Source of the DNA: Candidatus Phocaeicola excrementigallinarum
Lineage (GTDB): Bacteria > Bacteroidota > Bacteroidia > Bacteroidales > Bacteroidaceae
DNA length: 64,000 nt
Direction: 5' to 3'
Assembly: GCA_019120125.1 (NCBI GenBank)
Contig: DWVR01000064.1
Span: 1-64,000, forward strand
The notes below the pieces were generated by a model. The model was given only the letters and a program-made list of their open reading frames with translations. It had not been told where the DNA came from and did no database searches. The position numbers were made by a program, and so were the translations under genes. Shown here piece after piece: positions 1 to 7,960 of the stretch; positions within the stretch are counted from its first letter, which is position 1; the number at the start of each line of letters is the position of its first letter.

Positions 1-3
1 CTT

Positions 4-77
4 TCTTCAGTAGCTCAGTCGGTTAGAGCATCTGACTGTTAATCAGAGGGTCGTTGGTTCAAGTCCAACCTGAAGAG
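4..77 (+). tRNA. tRNA-Asn (GTT)
   Basis: The acceptor stem pairs TCTTCAG (4-10) with CTGAAGA (70-76), followed by a G discriminator. The anticodon loop carries GTT at 38-40 and the T arm contains GGTTCAAGTCC. The 3' CCA is not encoded. A terminator hairpin follows directly. The gene may begin a longer tRNA cluster lying to the left of the window. Confidence 0.95.
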
Positions 78-79
78 CA

Positions 80-110
80 AAAAAGCCTGTCTTTTCGGAC
101 AGGCTTTTTT
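80..110. terminator. bidirectional terminator between tRNA-Asn and fucO
   Basis: A 10-bp stem AAAGCCTGTC / GACAGGCTTT (82-91 and 98-107) has A-rich sequence on the left and T-rich on the right, so it can end the tRNA transcript on the plus strand and the fucO transcript on the minus strand. Confidence 0.85.
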
Positions 111-128
111 GTTGTTCCTATATTGGAA

Positions 129-1283
129 TCAGAATGCCTTGTGGTAGAGTGCTTCGATGTCTTCCACTGAGGTAGGACGGGGATTGCCGCCTGTGCAGAC
201 ATCGTTGAAGGCGTCGATGGCCAGCTGATGGAGGTCTTCTTCCTTCACGCCGATTTCATGAAGCTTCTGAGGAATGTTGATGCTCAACGACAACTGGCGT
301 ACGGCATCGACTGCGGCTTTCACGCCTTCTTCCACGCTCATGCCGGTGGTGTCTGTACCCATGGCCTTTGCGATGTCGAGATATTTCGGGGCGGCCGGTG
401 ATTCGGCGTTGTATTCCATTACGTACGGAAGCAGGAGTGCGTTGGCTACGCCGTGCGGAGTGTCATAGTGTGCGCCGAGAGGATGGGCCATTGAGTGGAC
501 GATGCCCAGACCTACGTTGCTGAATCCCATTCCCGCGAAATACTGTGCCTGTGACATGGCTTCGCGTGCCACCGGATCGTTGCCGTTGTCCACCGCCGCT
601 TTCAGGTTCTTCGCGATCATTTCGATGGCTTTCAGCTCGAACATGTCAGACATGGCCCATGCGCCCGGAGTGATGTAGCTTTCGATGGCGTGGGTCAATG
701 CGTCCATTCCGGTAGCCGCGGTCAGTCCCTTCGGCATGGAATACATCAGTTCAGGGTCGACAATGGCCACCGAAGGGATGTCGTTCGGGTCGACGCACAC
801 CATTTTCTTCGTGGCGGCTTCATCGATGATGACATAGTTGATGGTCACTTCCGCTGCGGTGCCGGCAGTGGTCGGAAGGGCGAATGTGGGCACAGCTTTG
901 TGACGGGTGTCAGCCACGCCTTCCAGCGAGCGCACGTCCGCGAATTCCGGATTGTTGACCACGATTCCGATACCTTTGGCCGTGTCGATGGACGATCCGC
1001 CTCCCAATGCGATGATGAAGTCGGCGCCCGAAGCCTTGAAGGCTTCCACTCCGTGCTGCACGTTGGCAATGGTCGGGTTGGCCTTCACGTCACTGAATAT
1101 CTCGTATGGAATTTGGTTCTTTTCGAGCACTTCGACAATCTTGTCCGCCACGTGGAAGCGGATCAGGTCTTTGTCGGTCACGAAAAACGCTTTCTTGTAA
1201 CCTCTCCGCGCCACTTCCGTAGCGATGGCTTCACGGCATCCGGCCCCGAAGTAAGAGGTCTCGTTCAAAATCATTCTGTACAT
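129..1283 (-). CDS. fucO: lactaldehyde reductase (iron-containing alcohol dehydrogenase)
   Basis: A 384-aa group III alcohol dehydrogenase that closely resembles E. coli FucO, including EFADVRSLEG, TTAGTAAEVTINYV and GFSNVGLG. The cofactor loop GGGSSID is at 94-100. Iron ligands by family alignment are D194, H198, H263 and H277, with H267 nearby. FucO reduces L-lactaldehyde, the product of rhamnulose-1-P or fuculose-1-P aldolases, to 1,2-propanediol with NADH in the cytoplasm. It follows rhaB by 31 nt on the same strand, so both are probably one transcript serving rhamnose breakdown. Translation might start at Met4 (MILNET) instead. The identification is secure; the in vivo substrate is inferred from the neighbour. 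Confidence 0.93.
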   Translation of the reverse strand: MYRMILNETSYFGAGCREAIATEVARRGYKKAFFVTDKDLIRFHVADKIVEVLEKNQIPYEIFSDVKANPTIANVQHGVEAFKASGADFIIALGGGSSIDTAKGIGIVVNNPEFADVRSLEGVADTRHKAVPTFALPTTAGTAAEVTINYVIIDEAATKKMVCVDPNDIPSVAIVDPELMYSMPKGLTAATGMDALTHAIESYITPGAWAMSDMFELKAIEMIAKNLKAAVDNGNDPVAREAMSQAQYFAGMGFSNVGLGIVHSMAHPLGAHYDTPHGVANALLLPYVMEYNAESPAAPKYLDIAKAMGTDTTGMSVEEGVKAAVDAVRQLSLSINIPQKLHEIGVKEEDLHQLAIDAFNDVCTGGNPRPTSVEDIEALYHKAF

Positions 1284-1314
1284 ATCGTTTTGTTTTAAAG
1301 GTTAGGATATTGCT

Positions 1315-2790
1315 TTATATTCTTGCGGACAGATACCTTTTGTAGGCTTCGTCCCACACGTCCTGTTCGGCGGGCGTGAAGATCTCAGGCTGCACGTTGG
1401 CCGAGATCACGTCGCGCATGTCCTGCAGGGAGGTGACCATGCCTGCGGCCCGGGCCTGCAGCATGATGTTGCCGATGGAAGAGGCCTCGCTGGGACCCGC
1501 GGCCACCGGACGGCCGATGGCGTTTGCGGTGAACTGGTTCATCAGTCTGTTGCGTGACCCTCCGCCGATGATGTGCAGTTTCTCTATCGGGTGGTCAGAC
1601 AGTCCGGCAAACACTTCCAGTGCTTCCCGGTATTTCATGGCCAGGCTCTCGAAGATGACGCGGATGAACTCTCCGTGTGTCTGCGGACATTCCTGGCGGG
1701 TCTGCGCGCAATAGTCTCGGATGGCCTCCGTCATGTCGTGCGGATTGGTGAACATCGGATTCTCGGGATTGATGAAGCAGACAAAGGGACGTGCGGCCTG
1801 TGCCAGTTCCACCATCTGCGGGTATGAATACTCCGTGCCTTCCTTGTGCCATTTCTTGAGGCATTGTTCCACGATCCACATGCCGGTGATGTTCTTCAGC
1901 AGGCGGATGGTGCCGTCCACTCCCCCTTCGTTGGTGATGTCGGAAGTGGCGGTCTTTTCGTTGACCACAGGTCCGTCCGTCTCGATGCCTATCAGCGACC
2001 ATGTGCCAGAGCTCAGGTAGGCGAAGTTTCTGTCGCCTGCAGGTATGGCGGCCACTGCGGAGGCCGTGTCATGTCCCGCTACGGCGATGACCGGGATTTG
2101 CCCGATCTGCAGCTCGTCGCAGATGTCCTTAGACAGCATTCCTATGGTGGTTCCAGGTTCCACAATCCTGCCGAACATTGATTTCCGGAGTCCCAGGGTC
2201 TGAAGCAGTTCCTCGTCGAAATCCCGTGTCACTGGATTCAGCAGCTGTGAGGTGGAGGCGATGGTATATTCCGTCACCATGTTTCCCGTCAGCATGTACG
2301 ACAGGGCGTTGGGCGTGAACAGCAGATGGGCCGCATGGTTCAGCGCGAAGTTGTCCTGCTGCCTCATGGCATACAGCTGGAAGATTGTGTTCAGGTCCAG
2401 GTGCTGGTTGCCGGTCCTTCTGTACAGCTCGTCGGCCGGCATCACCTTCTCGAAGAACTCCTCTTTTTTGCCCACGGTCTGCGGGTCACGGTAGGCGAAC
2501 GGCAGTCCGATGATGGAGCCGTCGGGAGCGATGCAGGTCACATCCACCCCCCATGTGTCGATACCCACCGAGGTGACAGGGATCTTTTTTCTGGCCACTT
2601 CTGCCAGTCCCTTTTTCAGATTCTCGAACAGTGAGAAGATGTTCCAGTAAAAATGGCCGTTGAGTCGGAGCATCTGGTTAGGGAAGCGGGTCACTTCCTC
2701 CAGTGTCAGTCTGTTGTCCGACAAGCTTCCGAGAATGGTTCTTCCGCTTGTGGCGCCCAGGTCGAAGGCGACGAAATATTTGGTGTCCAT
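1315..2790 (-). CDS. rhaB: rhamnulokinase
   Basis: A 491-aa FGGY-family sugar kinase. The N-terminus has the phosphate-1 motif FDLGATSGR (9-17), then SVGIDTWGVD and the RhaB-like GLPFAYRDPQT; the C-terminal half has HDTASAVAAIP, YLSSGTWSLIG, NITNEGGVDG and the ATP-site IIGGGSRN. These match rhamnulokinase better than fuculokinase or xylulokinase. It phosphorylates L-rhamnulose in the cytoplasm. It precedes fucO. The isomerase (rhaA), aldolase and permease genes that often accompany rhaB in Bacteroides are not next to it here, although the left edge of the window hides what lies beyond the tRNA. A -7 promoter box lies 28 nt upstream of its start. Confidence 0.92.
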   Translation of the reverse strand: MDTKYFVAFDLGATSGRTILGSLSDNRLTLEEVTRFPNQMLRLNGHFYWNIFSLFENLKKGLAEVARKKIPVTSVGIDTWGVDVTCIAPDGSIIGLPFAYRDPQTVGKKEEFFEKVMPADELYRRTGNQHLDLNTIFQLYAMRQQDNFALNHAAHLLFTPNALSYMLTGNMVTEYTIASTSQLLNPVTRDFDEELLQTLGLRKSMFGRIVEPGTTIGMLSKDICDELQIGQIPVIAVAGHDTASAVAAIPAGDRNFAYLSSGTWSLIGIETDGPVVNEKTATSDITNEGGVDGTIRLLKNITGMWIVEQCLKKWHKEGTEYSYPQMVELAQAARPFVCFINPENPMFTNPHDMTEAIRDYCAQTRQECPQTHGEFIRVIFESLAMKYREALEVFAGLSDHPIEKLHIIGGGSRNRLMNQFTANAIGRPVAAGPSEASSIGNIMLQARAAGMVTSLQDMRDVISANVQPEIFTPAEQDVWDEAYKRYLSARI

Positions 2791-2818
2791 GCTATAAAAT
2801 TTTGGGTTAACTATTCTG

Positions 2819-2826
2819 CAAAGATA
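2819..2826 (-). promoter_or_regulatory. -7 box of rhaB-fucO promoter
   Basis: The minus strand reads TATCTTTG, an exact Bacteroidetes TAnnTTTG -7 box, about 28 nt before the rhaB start. No TTTG -33 box is visible at the usual distance, which would fit an activator-dependent promoter. Confidence 0.6.
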
Positions 2827-2970
2827 ATGATTTTTTTGAGTTGAAGCGGATTGCGGTGGATTTATAGAGGGGCGGATCCTTGCTTTTTGGATATTTTATG
2901 AGAGTGTCTCCACGGCAAGTTTGGAAGGATGCCTGCACTTTTCTGAAAATATTACGGGATATTCTACGGA

Positions 2971-3046
2971 CCAGCCCGTGGACCGTATGGTTCATGCTTG
3001 TGGACCATACAGACCAACAGTGTGAACCGTATGGTTCACGAGCTGG
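2971..3046. repeat. three-unit palindromic array
   Basis: Arm 2971-2995 and arm 3022-3046 are inverted copies with five mismatches over 25 bp. Within them the unit GTGRACCGTATGGTTCAY occurs twice, and a degenerate third unit (TGTGGACCATACAGACC, from about 2999) sits between. Each unit is itself near-palindromic (GTGAACC..GGTTCAC). The array lies between the rhaB promoter and the end of the GH123 gene. The architecture recalls the AAAACG..CGTTTT arrays elsewhere in the window, but the sequence differs. Confidence 0.75.
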
Positions 3047-3102
3047 ACTATAAGAAATGCGGAGGCGTTTTGGAATAGTCGTATAAGTCCCGGTAATGAT
3101 AT

Positions 3103-3162
3103 GGTAAAAAAAGACTGTCCCAATGACAAGAATCAGTTTTCCTTTTGTCATTGGGACAGTCT
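3103..3162 (-). terminator. terminator after GH123 operon
   Basis: There is a perfect 18-bp inverted repeat, 3112-3129 with 3145-3162 (core CTGTCCCAATGACAA). Read on the minus strand it is followed by a run of T, just downstream of the stop codon of the GH123 gene. This marks the end of the minus-strand gene string that begins near 11.86 kb. Confidence 0.88.
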
Positions 3163-3187
3163 CAGAATGTGTGGTTCCGGTATGTGG

Positions 3188-4948
3188 CTACAGGGAGTTG
3201 ATCAGTCGTTCCAGGCTATTGACCATCTCACTGGCCGACGGCTTGTTGCCGTCTATGTTCTCAAACCTGAACTTGGCCACTTCCTCGTTCAGTTTTTTCA
3301 GTTTTCTGGTAGCGCCTTCCGCTTCCAGTTCCTCGCGGAGAATGCGGATTTTCTCACAGTCCTGAACACCTTCCACCAGCCGCTCGAAGCGGATGCTGCT
3401 TCTCGGTCCGGGATAGATGCTGTAAGTGTCACCTGCCGGCCAGGTGCGGAAACGGGAGTCGCGGAGCGGATCGGCTGTCCAGCTGTTTACGGCCCAGCGC
3501 AGATAGCCTTCGTAGTTGCCGGCCGTGGCATGGATGGCTGTCCATGTCGCTTCTGCCGGGTCGGAGAAGGTGAACGTGTTCGGGAACGCTTCCGTGCAGC
3601 AGGTGTAGTAGGTGCTGATCTGTCCCTTGCTCTTCCGTGATGCCAGCACATCGTCCGGGAACTTCTGGCCGAAAGGAATGCACAGATAGTGCAGGTCCTC
3701 CTGAATCTCCGCGTGGTAGTTGCCTGCCAGAGTGATCTTGAATTCCGGGTCGGCCTCTTTGACTACCTTGATGGCTTCACGCATGGCCTCCATCGGGCGT
3801 TCGTCCATGGAAATGGCGGTTTTTTCAAACCAGCCTTTTGTGCGGAGATGACGGGAGAAGTCTTTCAGGAAAGTGCCCCAGTATTCGGCATACGCCTTGT
3901 CGCCGGGCTTGGCCTCAATGAATTGCACGCGGCTGGTAGCCTGGTCGTAATAGTCGAAGCTCAAGGCCCATGGAATCATGGTGTAGCAGCATATCATGTC
4001 GTCGATGCCCACCTCGTCCATCATGAAAGTCACCCATTTGTCGAATACGGTATAGTCGTAGCTCCATGTGCCGTCTATTTTCTTGATGCGTGTGATCATG
4101 CTGTCGAAATGGTCTTCCGTCTGTCCGTTCCACGGCTTGTGCATGATGCTGGCCGTGATGGTACGTTGTCCTGCATCGGCAAGCATCTTCATCAGCGGAC
4201 GCATGGCGTCGAAATGTGCCTGGCTCCACAAAGGAACCTGATAGTAGCGTGCCACGGCATACGGGTTCTGCCACAGGTCAAGGTAGTAGACCCAGTCCTT
4301 CGGATCGGGCAGTGTACGGTTAAGCACATTGACTTCAATCTGAAGCTTCATCGGCTTGAGGTCCTTTGCCGATACGGTCAGTGTGCCTTTGTATTTTCCG
4401 GCTTTCGCGTCCGTGGGGACCCATACCTTCACCCATAGGGGCTGGGTGCTGCAGGCTTTCACGTCGAGTGTCTTGTTGATGTCGAGCACGTCCGCCACCA
4501 CCAGTGAGTCGAATTTGGTCTTGTCCGGGCGTTGTCCGCATCCGGGGCCGAACTCGTCAGTCATGACATAGCGTACGAAATGGGTGGATATGGCCGATTG
4601 TGGGATGATTGAAGAGCCGTTTCTCAGTTCACTTACGGAAACGGACACGTCTGTCAGGCCGGCCTTTGTCCACAATACGGCCTGAGCGTTGACACGCTCG
4701 CCTTTCCATGCCTTCAGTTGCAGGCGTGTCGTTTTCCTCACATCCGGAATATCCAGTTTCCTGTAACGGATGTCAGTGCTTCCCCAGCTCAGTGAGGTAG
4801 GGGTACCCATTTCTTCCCAGGTCTCTTTGTCGTCGTGCGGTTTGGAGTCCGTCAGCTCTTCATACTCTCCCAAAGGATATTTGTCCTGCTGTTGTGCGGG
4901 ACAGATTGTCCCGCACAGCAATAGGATAGACAAGATAAATGCTCTCAT
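3188..4948 (-). CDS. glycoside hydrolase family 123-like enzyme (exported)
   Basis: A 586-aa exported protein with a hydrophobic N-terminus; cleavage is probably after CPA near residue 18, although LLLC at 9-12 could be read as a lipobox. It shows a beta-sandwich N-terminal half (to about 210), then a (beta/alpha)8-like half (about 220-520) of the GH123 / DUF4091 type. The acidic pair D382-E383 in AISMDERP matches the substrate-assisted catalytic Asp-Glu pair of GH123 beta-N-acetylgalactosaminidases. The family removes terminal beta-GalNAc from host glycans such as glycolipids. It follows the GH35 gene by 18 nt, so beta-Gal and beta-GalNAc removal are probably co-expressed. Substrate is inferred from family, not shown. 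Confidence 0.8.
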   Translation of the reverse strand: MRAFILSILLLCGTICPAQQQDKYPLGEYEELTDSKPHDDKETWEEMGTPTSLSWGSTDIRYRKLDIPDVRKTTRLQLKAWKGERVNAQAVLWTKAGLTDVSVSVSELRNGSSIIPQSAISTHFVRYVMTDEFGPGCGQRPDKTKFDSLVVADVLDINKTLDVKACSTQPLWVKVWVPTDAKAGKYKGTLTVSAKDLKPMKLQIEVNVLNRTLPDPKDWVYYLDLWQNPYAVARYYQVPLWSQAHFDAMRPLMKMLADAGQRTITASIMHKPWNGQTEDHFDSMITRIKKIDGTWSYDYTVFDKWVTFMMDEVGIDDMICCYTMIPWALSFDYYDQATSRVQFIEAKPGDKAYAEYWGTFLKDFSRHLRTKGWFEKTAISMDERPMEAMREAIKVVKEADPEFKITLAGNYHAEIQEDLHYLCIPFGQKFPDDVLASRKSKGQISTYYTCCTEAFPNTFTFSDPAEATWTAIHATAGNYEGYLRWAVNSWTADPLRDSRFRTWPAGDTYSIYPGPRSSIRFERLVEGVQDCEKIRILREELEAEGATRKLKKLNEEVAKFRFENIDGNKPSASEMVNSLERLINSL

Positions 4949-4966
4949 GTCGATGTGTTTAAATGT

Positions 4967-6847
4967 TTATTTCAGTTTTGTCAATACAGGAGTCTTTACG
5001 GTTTTTACTTCCGTTTTCGGGCTTTCGTTCAGCTGTTCGAAAATGACGATCTTGTTTTCGCCCTTCTTCAGCCATACGCCGGGGATGTAGAGTGTCTGCT
5101 GCGGACCTACCTGCCAGTAGCGGCCGATGTTCTTTCCGTTGACAAAGATGATTCCCTTGCCCCATTCTTCCATGTCGATGAAAGTGTCGCCGGTCTCGTT
5201 GAGGGTGAACGTGCCTTCATAGATGACCGGACAGTCCTTCAGTCTCGCGCCGCGTGAGGCGTCGTTCGTGTAGGCACAGCTTCCCATCTTGGCACAGTCG
5301 GGCGCCTGGTCCATCGGGAGCTTGTACATGTTCCATCCGCCGGTGATTTTCTTTCCGGCAATCGTTACCGGACTGATGATGCCCTTGTTGTTCTCCGTGA
5401 TCAGGCTGCCGTAGTTGATACGTCCCATGTTTTCCACCAGAATCTGCAGTGTGGCGTTGAACGGCACGTCGATTTCCATCGAGTAAGTCTGGGTGTTGCG
5501 GTTCAGCACGCCCACCTTCTCGCCGTCCACGTACACTACCGCGTAGTCACGCAGTCCCGGAATCTCCAGTGTGCCGCTGATAGGCTGGTTGAACCGGCGT
5601 GTGTAGAGCACATATCCGTATCCCTGGTTCAGCTGCTCGAAAGTCAGCGGATTGGTGTCCGTCACAGGCTGTGACTTTTCCGTATACGCCAGAAGGTCGC
5701 CCACCTTGTTCAGCTTGATGGAAGGAATCTCGATGACCGGAATCCGTGCCGGAGGATTGGGCACGTTGTATTTCACATATTTCTTGATGACCGTACGGAT
5801 AGAGTCGTATTTGGGAGTCACCCATCCGGCCTCACTGATGGGCGCGTCATAGTCGTAGCTGGTCAGGTCGGGCTGGATGTCGCGTCTCTTGTCGTAGTTC
5901 GCTCCGCTGGTGAAGGCGAAGTTCGTGCCCCCGTGTACCATGTAGAAGTTGAACGACACATCGTTTTTCAGATATGCTTCTGTCTGGCGCGCGATGTCGG
6001 ACGCACTGACTTGCGGGAACGGTTCAGCCCAGTGGGAGAGCCATCCCGGATAGAACTCTGCTACCATATACGGACCTTTTCCCCCATGATACTGGTTGAC
6101 CACTTTCTTCAGGTTCTCGATGTCGCTTTCGCCGTTGGCTGTCGGCAGGGCACCTTCCGTGCTTCCGCCCTCAAATAGCCAGCTGCCGTCGGAAGTGAAC
6201 AGAGGCACGTTGAATCCCGCATCGGCAAGCTGTTGTTTGATTTTCGCGTTGTACGCGCGGTGCTCTTCCAGGGTGATGTCCTTGCGCTGTGCCACGTAAG
6301 AGCCGAACTCGTTCTCACACTGCACCATGATGATAGGACCACCCTTGGTGCATTGCAGGTCGCCCACTTCCTTGTACAGGCGTTCGATATATGCTTTCGT
6401 ATGTTTCAGGAAGGCCTCGTTGTCGCGTCTCACTTCCATGCCGGGCACGTTCTGCAGCCACCAGGGATAGCCGCCGAACTCCCATTCCGCGCAGACGTAC
6501 GGTCCCGGGCGCAGGATGACCATCATTCCTTCCTCGCCGGCGATACGGATATATTCGGCCAGATTCTTGTCGCCGCTGAAATCCCATTTTCCCGGTTCCG
6601 TCTCGTGCCAGTTCCAGAAAACGTAAGTGGCCACTGTGTTCAGTCCCATTCCCTTCATCATCTGCAGACGGTGGCGCCAGTATTCATGAGGGATACGGGA
6701 GTAGTGCATCTCGCCCGAAAGTACGGGGACGATTTCCCCGTTGCGGTAGAAATGGCCGTCCTTGATCTCAAATGTGTTTTTTTGTTGTGCGAACGCTCCT
6801 AAAGGGAGTAGTGCCAGCAACAGTAGATAAATGAATAGCTTTTTCAT
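4967..6847 (-). CDS. GH35 beta-galactosidase (exported)
   Basis: The start was placed at MKKLFIYLL (626 aa); the reading frame is open 100 codons further upstream but that part overlaps the rhodanese gene and is not protein-like. A signal peptide ends near residue 20 (GAFA-QQ). The GH35 TIM barrel spans about 28-350, with acid/base E180 in CENEFGSY and nucleophile E264 in MVAEFYPGW. Two beta-sandwich (galactose-binding-like) regions follow, including RINYGSLI and the C-terminal WGKGIIFVNGKNIGRYW. GH35 enzymes release terminal beta-galactose. Lies between a rhodanese lipoprotein (41 nt) and GH123 (18 nt). A second GH35 paralogue is at 13.4-15.7 kb. Confidence 0.9.
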   Translation of the reverse strand: MKKLFIYLLLLALLPLGAFAQQKNTFEIKDGHFYRNGEIVPVLSGEMHYSRIPHEYWRHRLQMMKGMGLNTVATYVFWNWHETEPGKWDFSGDKNLAEYIRIAGEEGMMVILRPGPYVCAEWEFGGYPWWLQNVPGMEVRRDNEAFLKHTKAYIERLYKEVGDLQCTKGGPIIMVQCENEFGSYVAQRKDITLEEHRAYNAKIKQQLADAGFNVPLFTSDGSWLFEGGSTEGALPTANGESDIENLKKVVNQYHGGKGPYMVAEFYPGWLSHWAEPFPQVSASDIARQTEAYLKNDVSFNFYMVHGGTNFAFTSGANYDKRRDIQPDLTSYDYDAPISEAGWVTPKYDSIRTVIKKYVKYNVPNPPARIPVIEIPSIKLNKVGDLLAYTEKSQPVTDTNPLTFEQLNQGYGYVLYTRRFNQPISGTLEIPGLRDYAVVYVDGEKVGVLNRNTQTYSMEIDVPFNATLQILVENMGRINYGSLITENNKGIISPVTIAGKKITGGWNMYKLPMDQAPDCAKMGSCAYTNDASRGARLKDCPVIYEGTFTLNETGDTFIDMEEWGKGIIFVNGKNIGRYWQVGPQQTLYIPGVWLKKGENKIVIFEQLNESPKTEVKTVKTPVLTKLK

Positions 6848-6888
6848 GACAATAGTTTTTATTGGATTAATGTTTGTTTCTCTCTCTC

Positions 6889-7284
6889 TTATCTTTCGAT
6901 GTCTTTCCCGGTCTTCTTCCAGTCCTCGAACCCTTTGTCCAGGTTGTAGACCTTGAATCCTTTCTCTGTCAGCAGACGGGCCGCGTTCCGGCTGCGCCGT
7001 CCGCTCTTGCAGTAGACCGCCACAGGAAATTCCCGGTCGAGTATCTCGTCGGCTTCGTTGGTGAAACGCTTGTCGAGCACGTTGATGTTCAGGCTTCCGG
7101 GAATGTGTCCCTCGCTGTATTCGGCTACTGTGCGCACGTCCACGCACTGCACGTCCTTGTCCTCGATGAGGCGTTCGAACTCGTCGGCAGAAAGGTTTCC
7201 GAACCCTTCACCGGACTTGTTTCCGCAGGCTTGCCAGATGAATGCCGCCGCGCATGCTGTCAGTATGACATAAAGTATTTTCAT
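6889..7284 (-). CDS. rhodanese-domain lipoprotein
   Basis: A 131-aa protein with a lipoprotein signal ending at C20 (IWQAC-G), followed by a single rhodanese domain (about 28-128). The active-site loop is CKSGRRSRNAA with catalytic C92, and CVDVRTVAEYSEGHIPGS is the conserved CH2A-like segment. It would sit on the periplasmic or outer membrane and may carry sulfur or redox chemistry on the persulfide cysteine; the substrate is unknown. It sits 16 nt after the NigD-like gene and 41 nt before GH35 in the same minus-strand string, with no visible promoter in between. Confidence 0.87.
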   Translation of the reverse strand: MKILYVILTACAAAFIWQACGNKSGEGFGNLSADEFERLIEDKDVQCVDVRTVAEYSEGHIPGSLNINVLDKRFTNEADEILDREFPVAVYCKSGRRSRNAARLLTEKGFKVYNLDKGFEDWKKTGKDIER

Positions 7285-7300
7285 GGTTGTTGTCTGTATT

Positions 7301-7960
7301 TCAGTTTATTTCCGGGAATGTGAACTTGCGTATGGTCTCTCCTTCCTTATAGGTGTGGATATGGAAGAATATGCTGTCTCCCTGGCAGAGGGAACCTTTA
7401 TATTTCCACAGGGGAACGGAAAGATACACTTCGCGGGTGAAGGCTTCCCCGTCGCCGTGACGGTCATGATACAGGCCGAGGCGGAGGGTCTTTCCCCCGT
7501 CTTTCTCTTCGATGCCGTATTCAATGAAGCGGAAAGTGTGGTCCTGGTCCTTGACCAATGGGGTGAGAATCATGTTAAGATAGTTTCCTGACTGCCAGAT
7601 GCTTCTGATGTCGACCGGGTCTGTCTTTATTCCTTCCTTGAAAAAGTCCGCCGTTTCCGGGAGTTGTGACAGAATCAGTTGTGCGGAGTAGATGAACGCT
7701 TCTCCGGACTCCAGGGTACGGAACATGGAGACCGTGCGGTAGACGGTGTCGCCCGCCAGTCCCCCCAGTCCCTCGCGATATTGGATGTCCATCACCTCTC
7801 CCTTGTCGGTAATCAGCTGGGTGAGTGTGCCGTCCGCATCCGTCCTTGCGTCCACGAACTCCGTCACCACACTCGGATAAACGTATTCATCCTTCTTGCA
7901 CGCCTGCAGAATAAGCATGCATGCAGCCCCGATCACCACTGTCGCATGGGAGATTCTCAT
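7301..7960 (-). CDS. NigD-like lipoprotein
   Basis: A 219-aa protein. The start MRISHATVV was chosen because its ATG overlaps the stop of the upstream acyltransferase (ATGA) and gives a clean lipoprotein signal ending LILQAC-KKD; the longer reading frame has no signal. After the cysteine comes YVYPSVVTEFVDARTDADGT, which resembles the N-terminal OB-like domain of Bacteroides NigD-like proteins, then an Ig-like C-terminal part. NigD-like proteins are of unknown biochemical role; the name comes from a bacteriocin-immunity gene context. Family call is from memory of the pattern and is only moderately sure. Confidence 0.68.
   Translation of the reverse strand: MRISHATVVIGAACMLILQACKKDEYVYPSVVTEFVDARTDADGTLTQLITDKGEVMDIQYREGLGGLAGDTVYRTVSMFRTLESGEAFIYSAQLILSQLPETADFFKEGIKTDPVDIRSIWQSGNYLNMILTPLVKDQDHTFRFIEYGIEEKDGGKTLRLGLYHDRHGDGEAFTREVYLSVPLWKYKGSLCQGDSIFFHIHTYKEGETIRKFTFPEIN

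Noticed and set aside
2807-3151. 114-codon minus-strand frame after the GH123 terminator
   Set aside because: It starts inside the terminator stem and runs over the palindromic array; composition is not protein-like.
6848-7147. 100-codon N-terminal extension of the first GH35 frame
   Set aside because: It overlaps the rhodanese gene in another frame, is rich in Arg/Gln/Glu without family similarity, and precedes a proper signal peptide at MKKLFIYLL.
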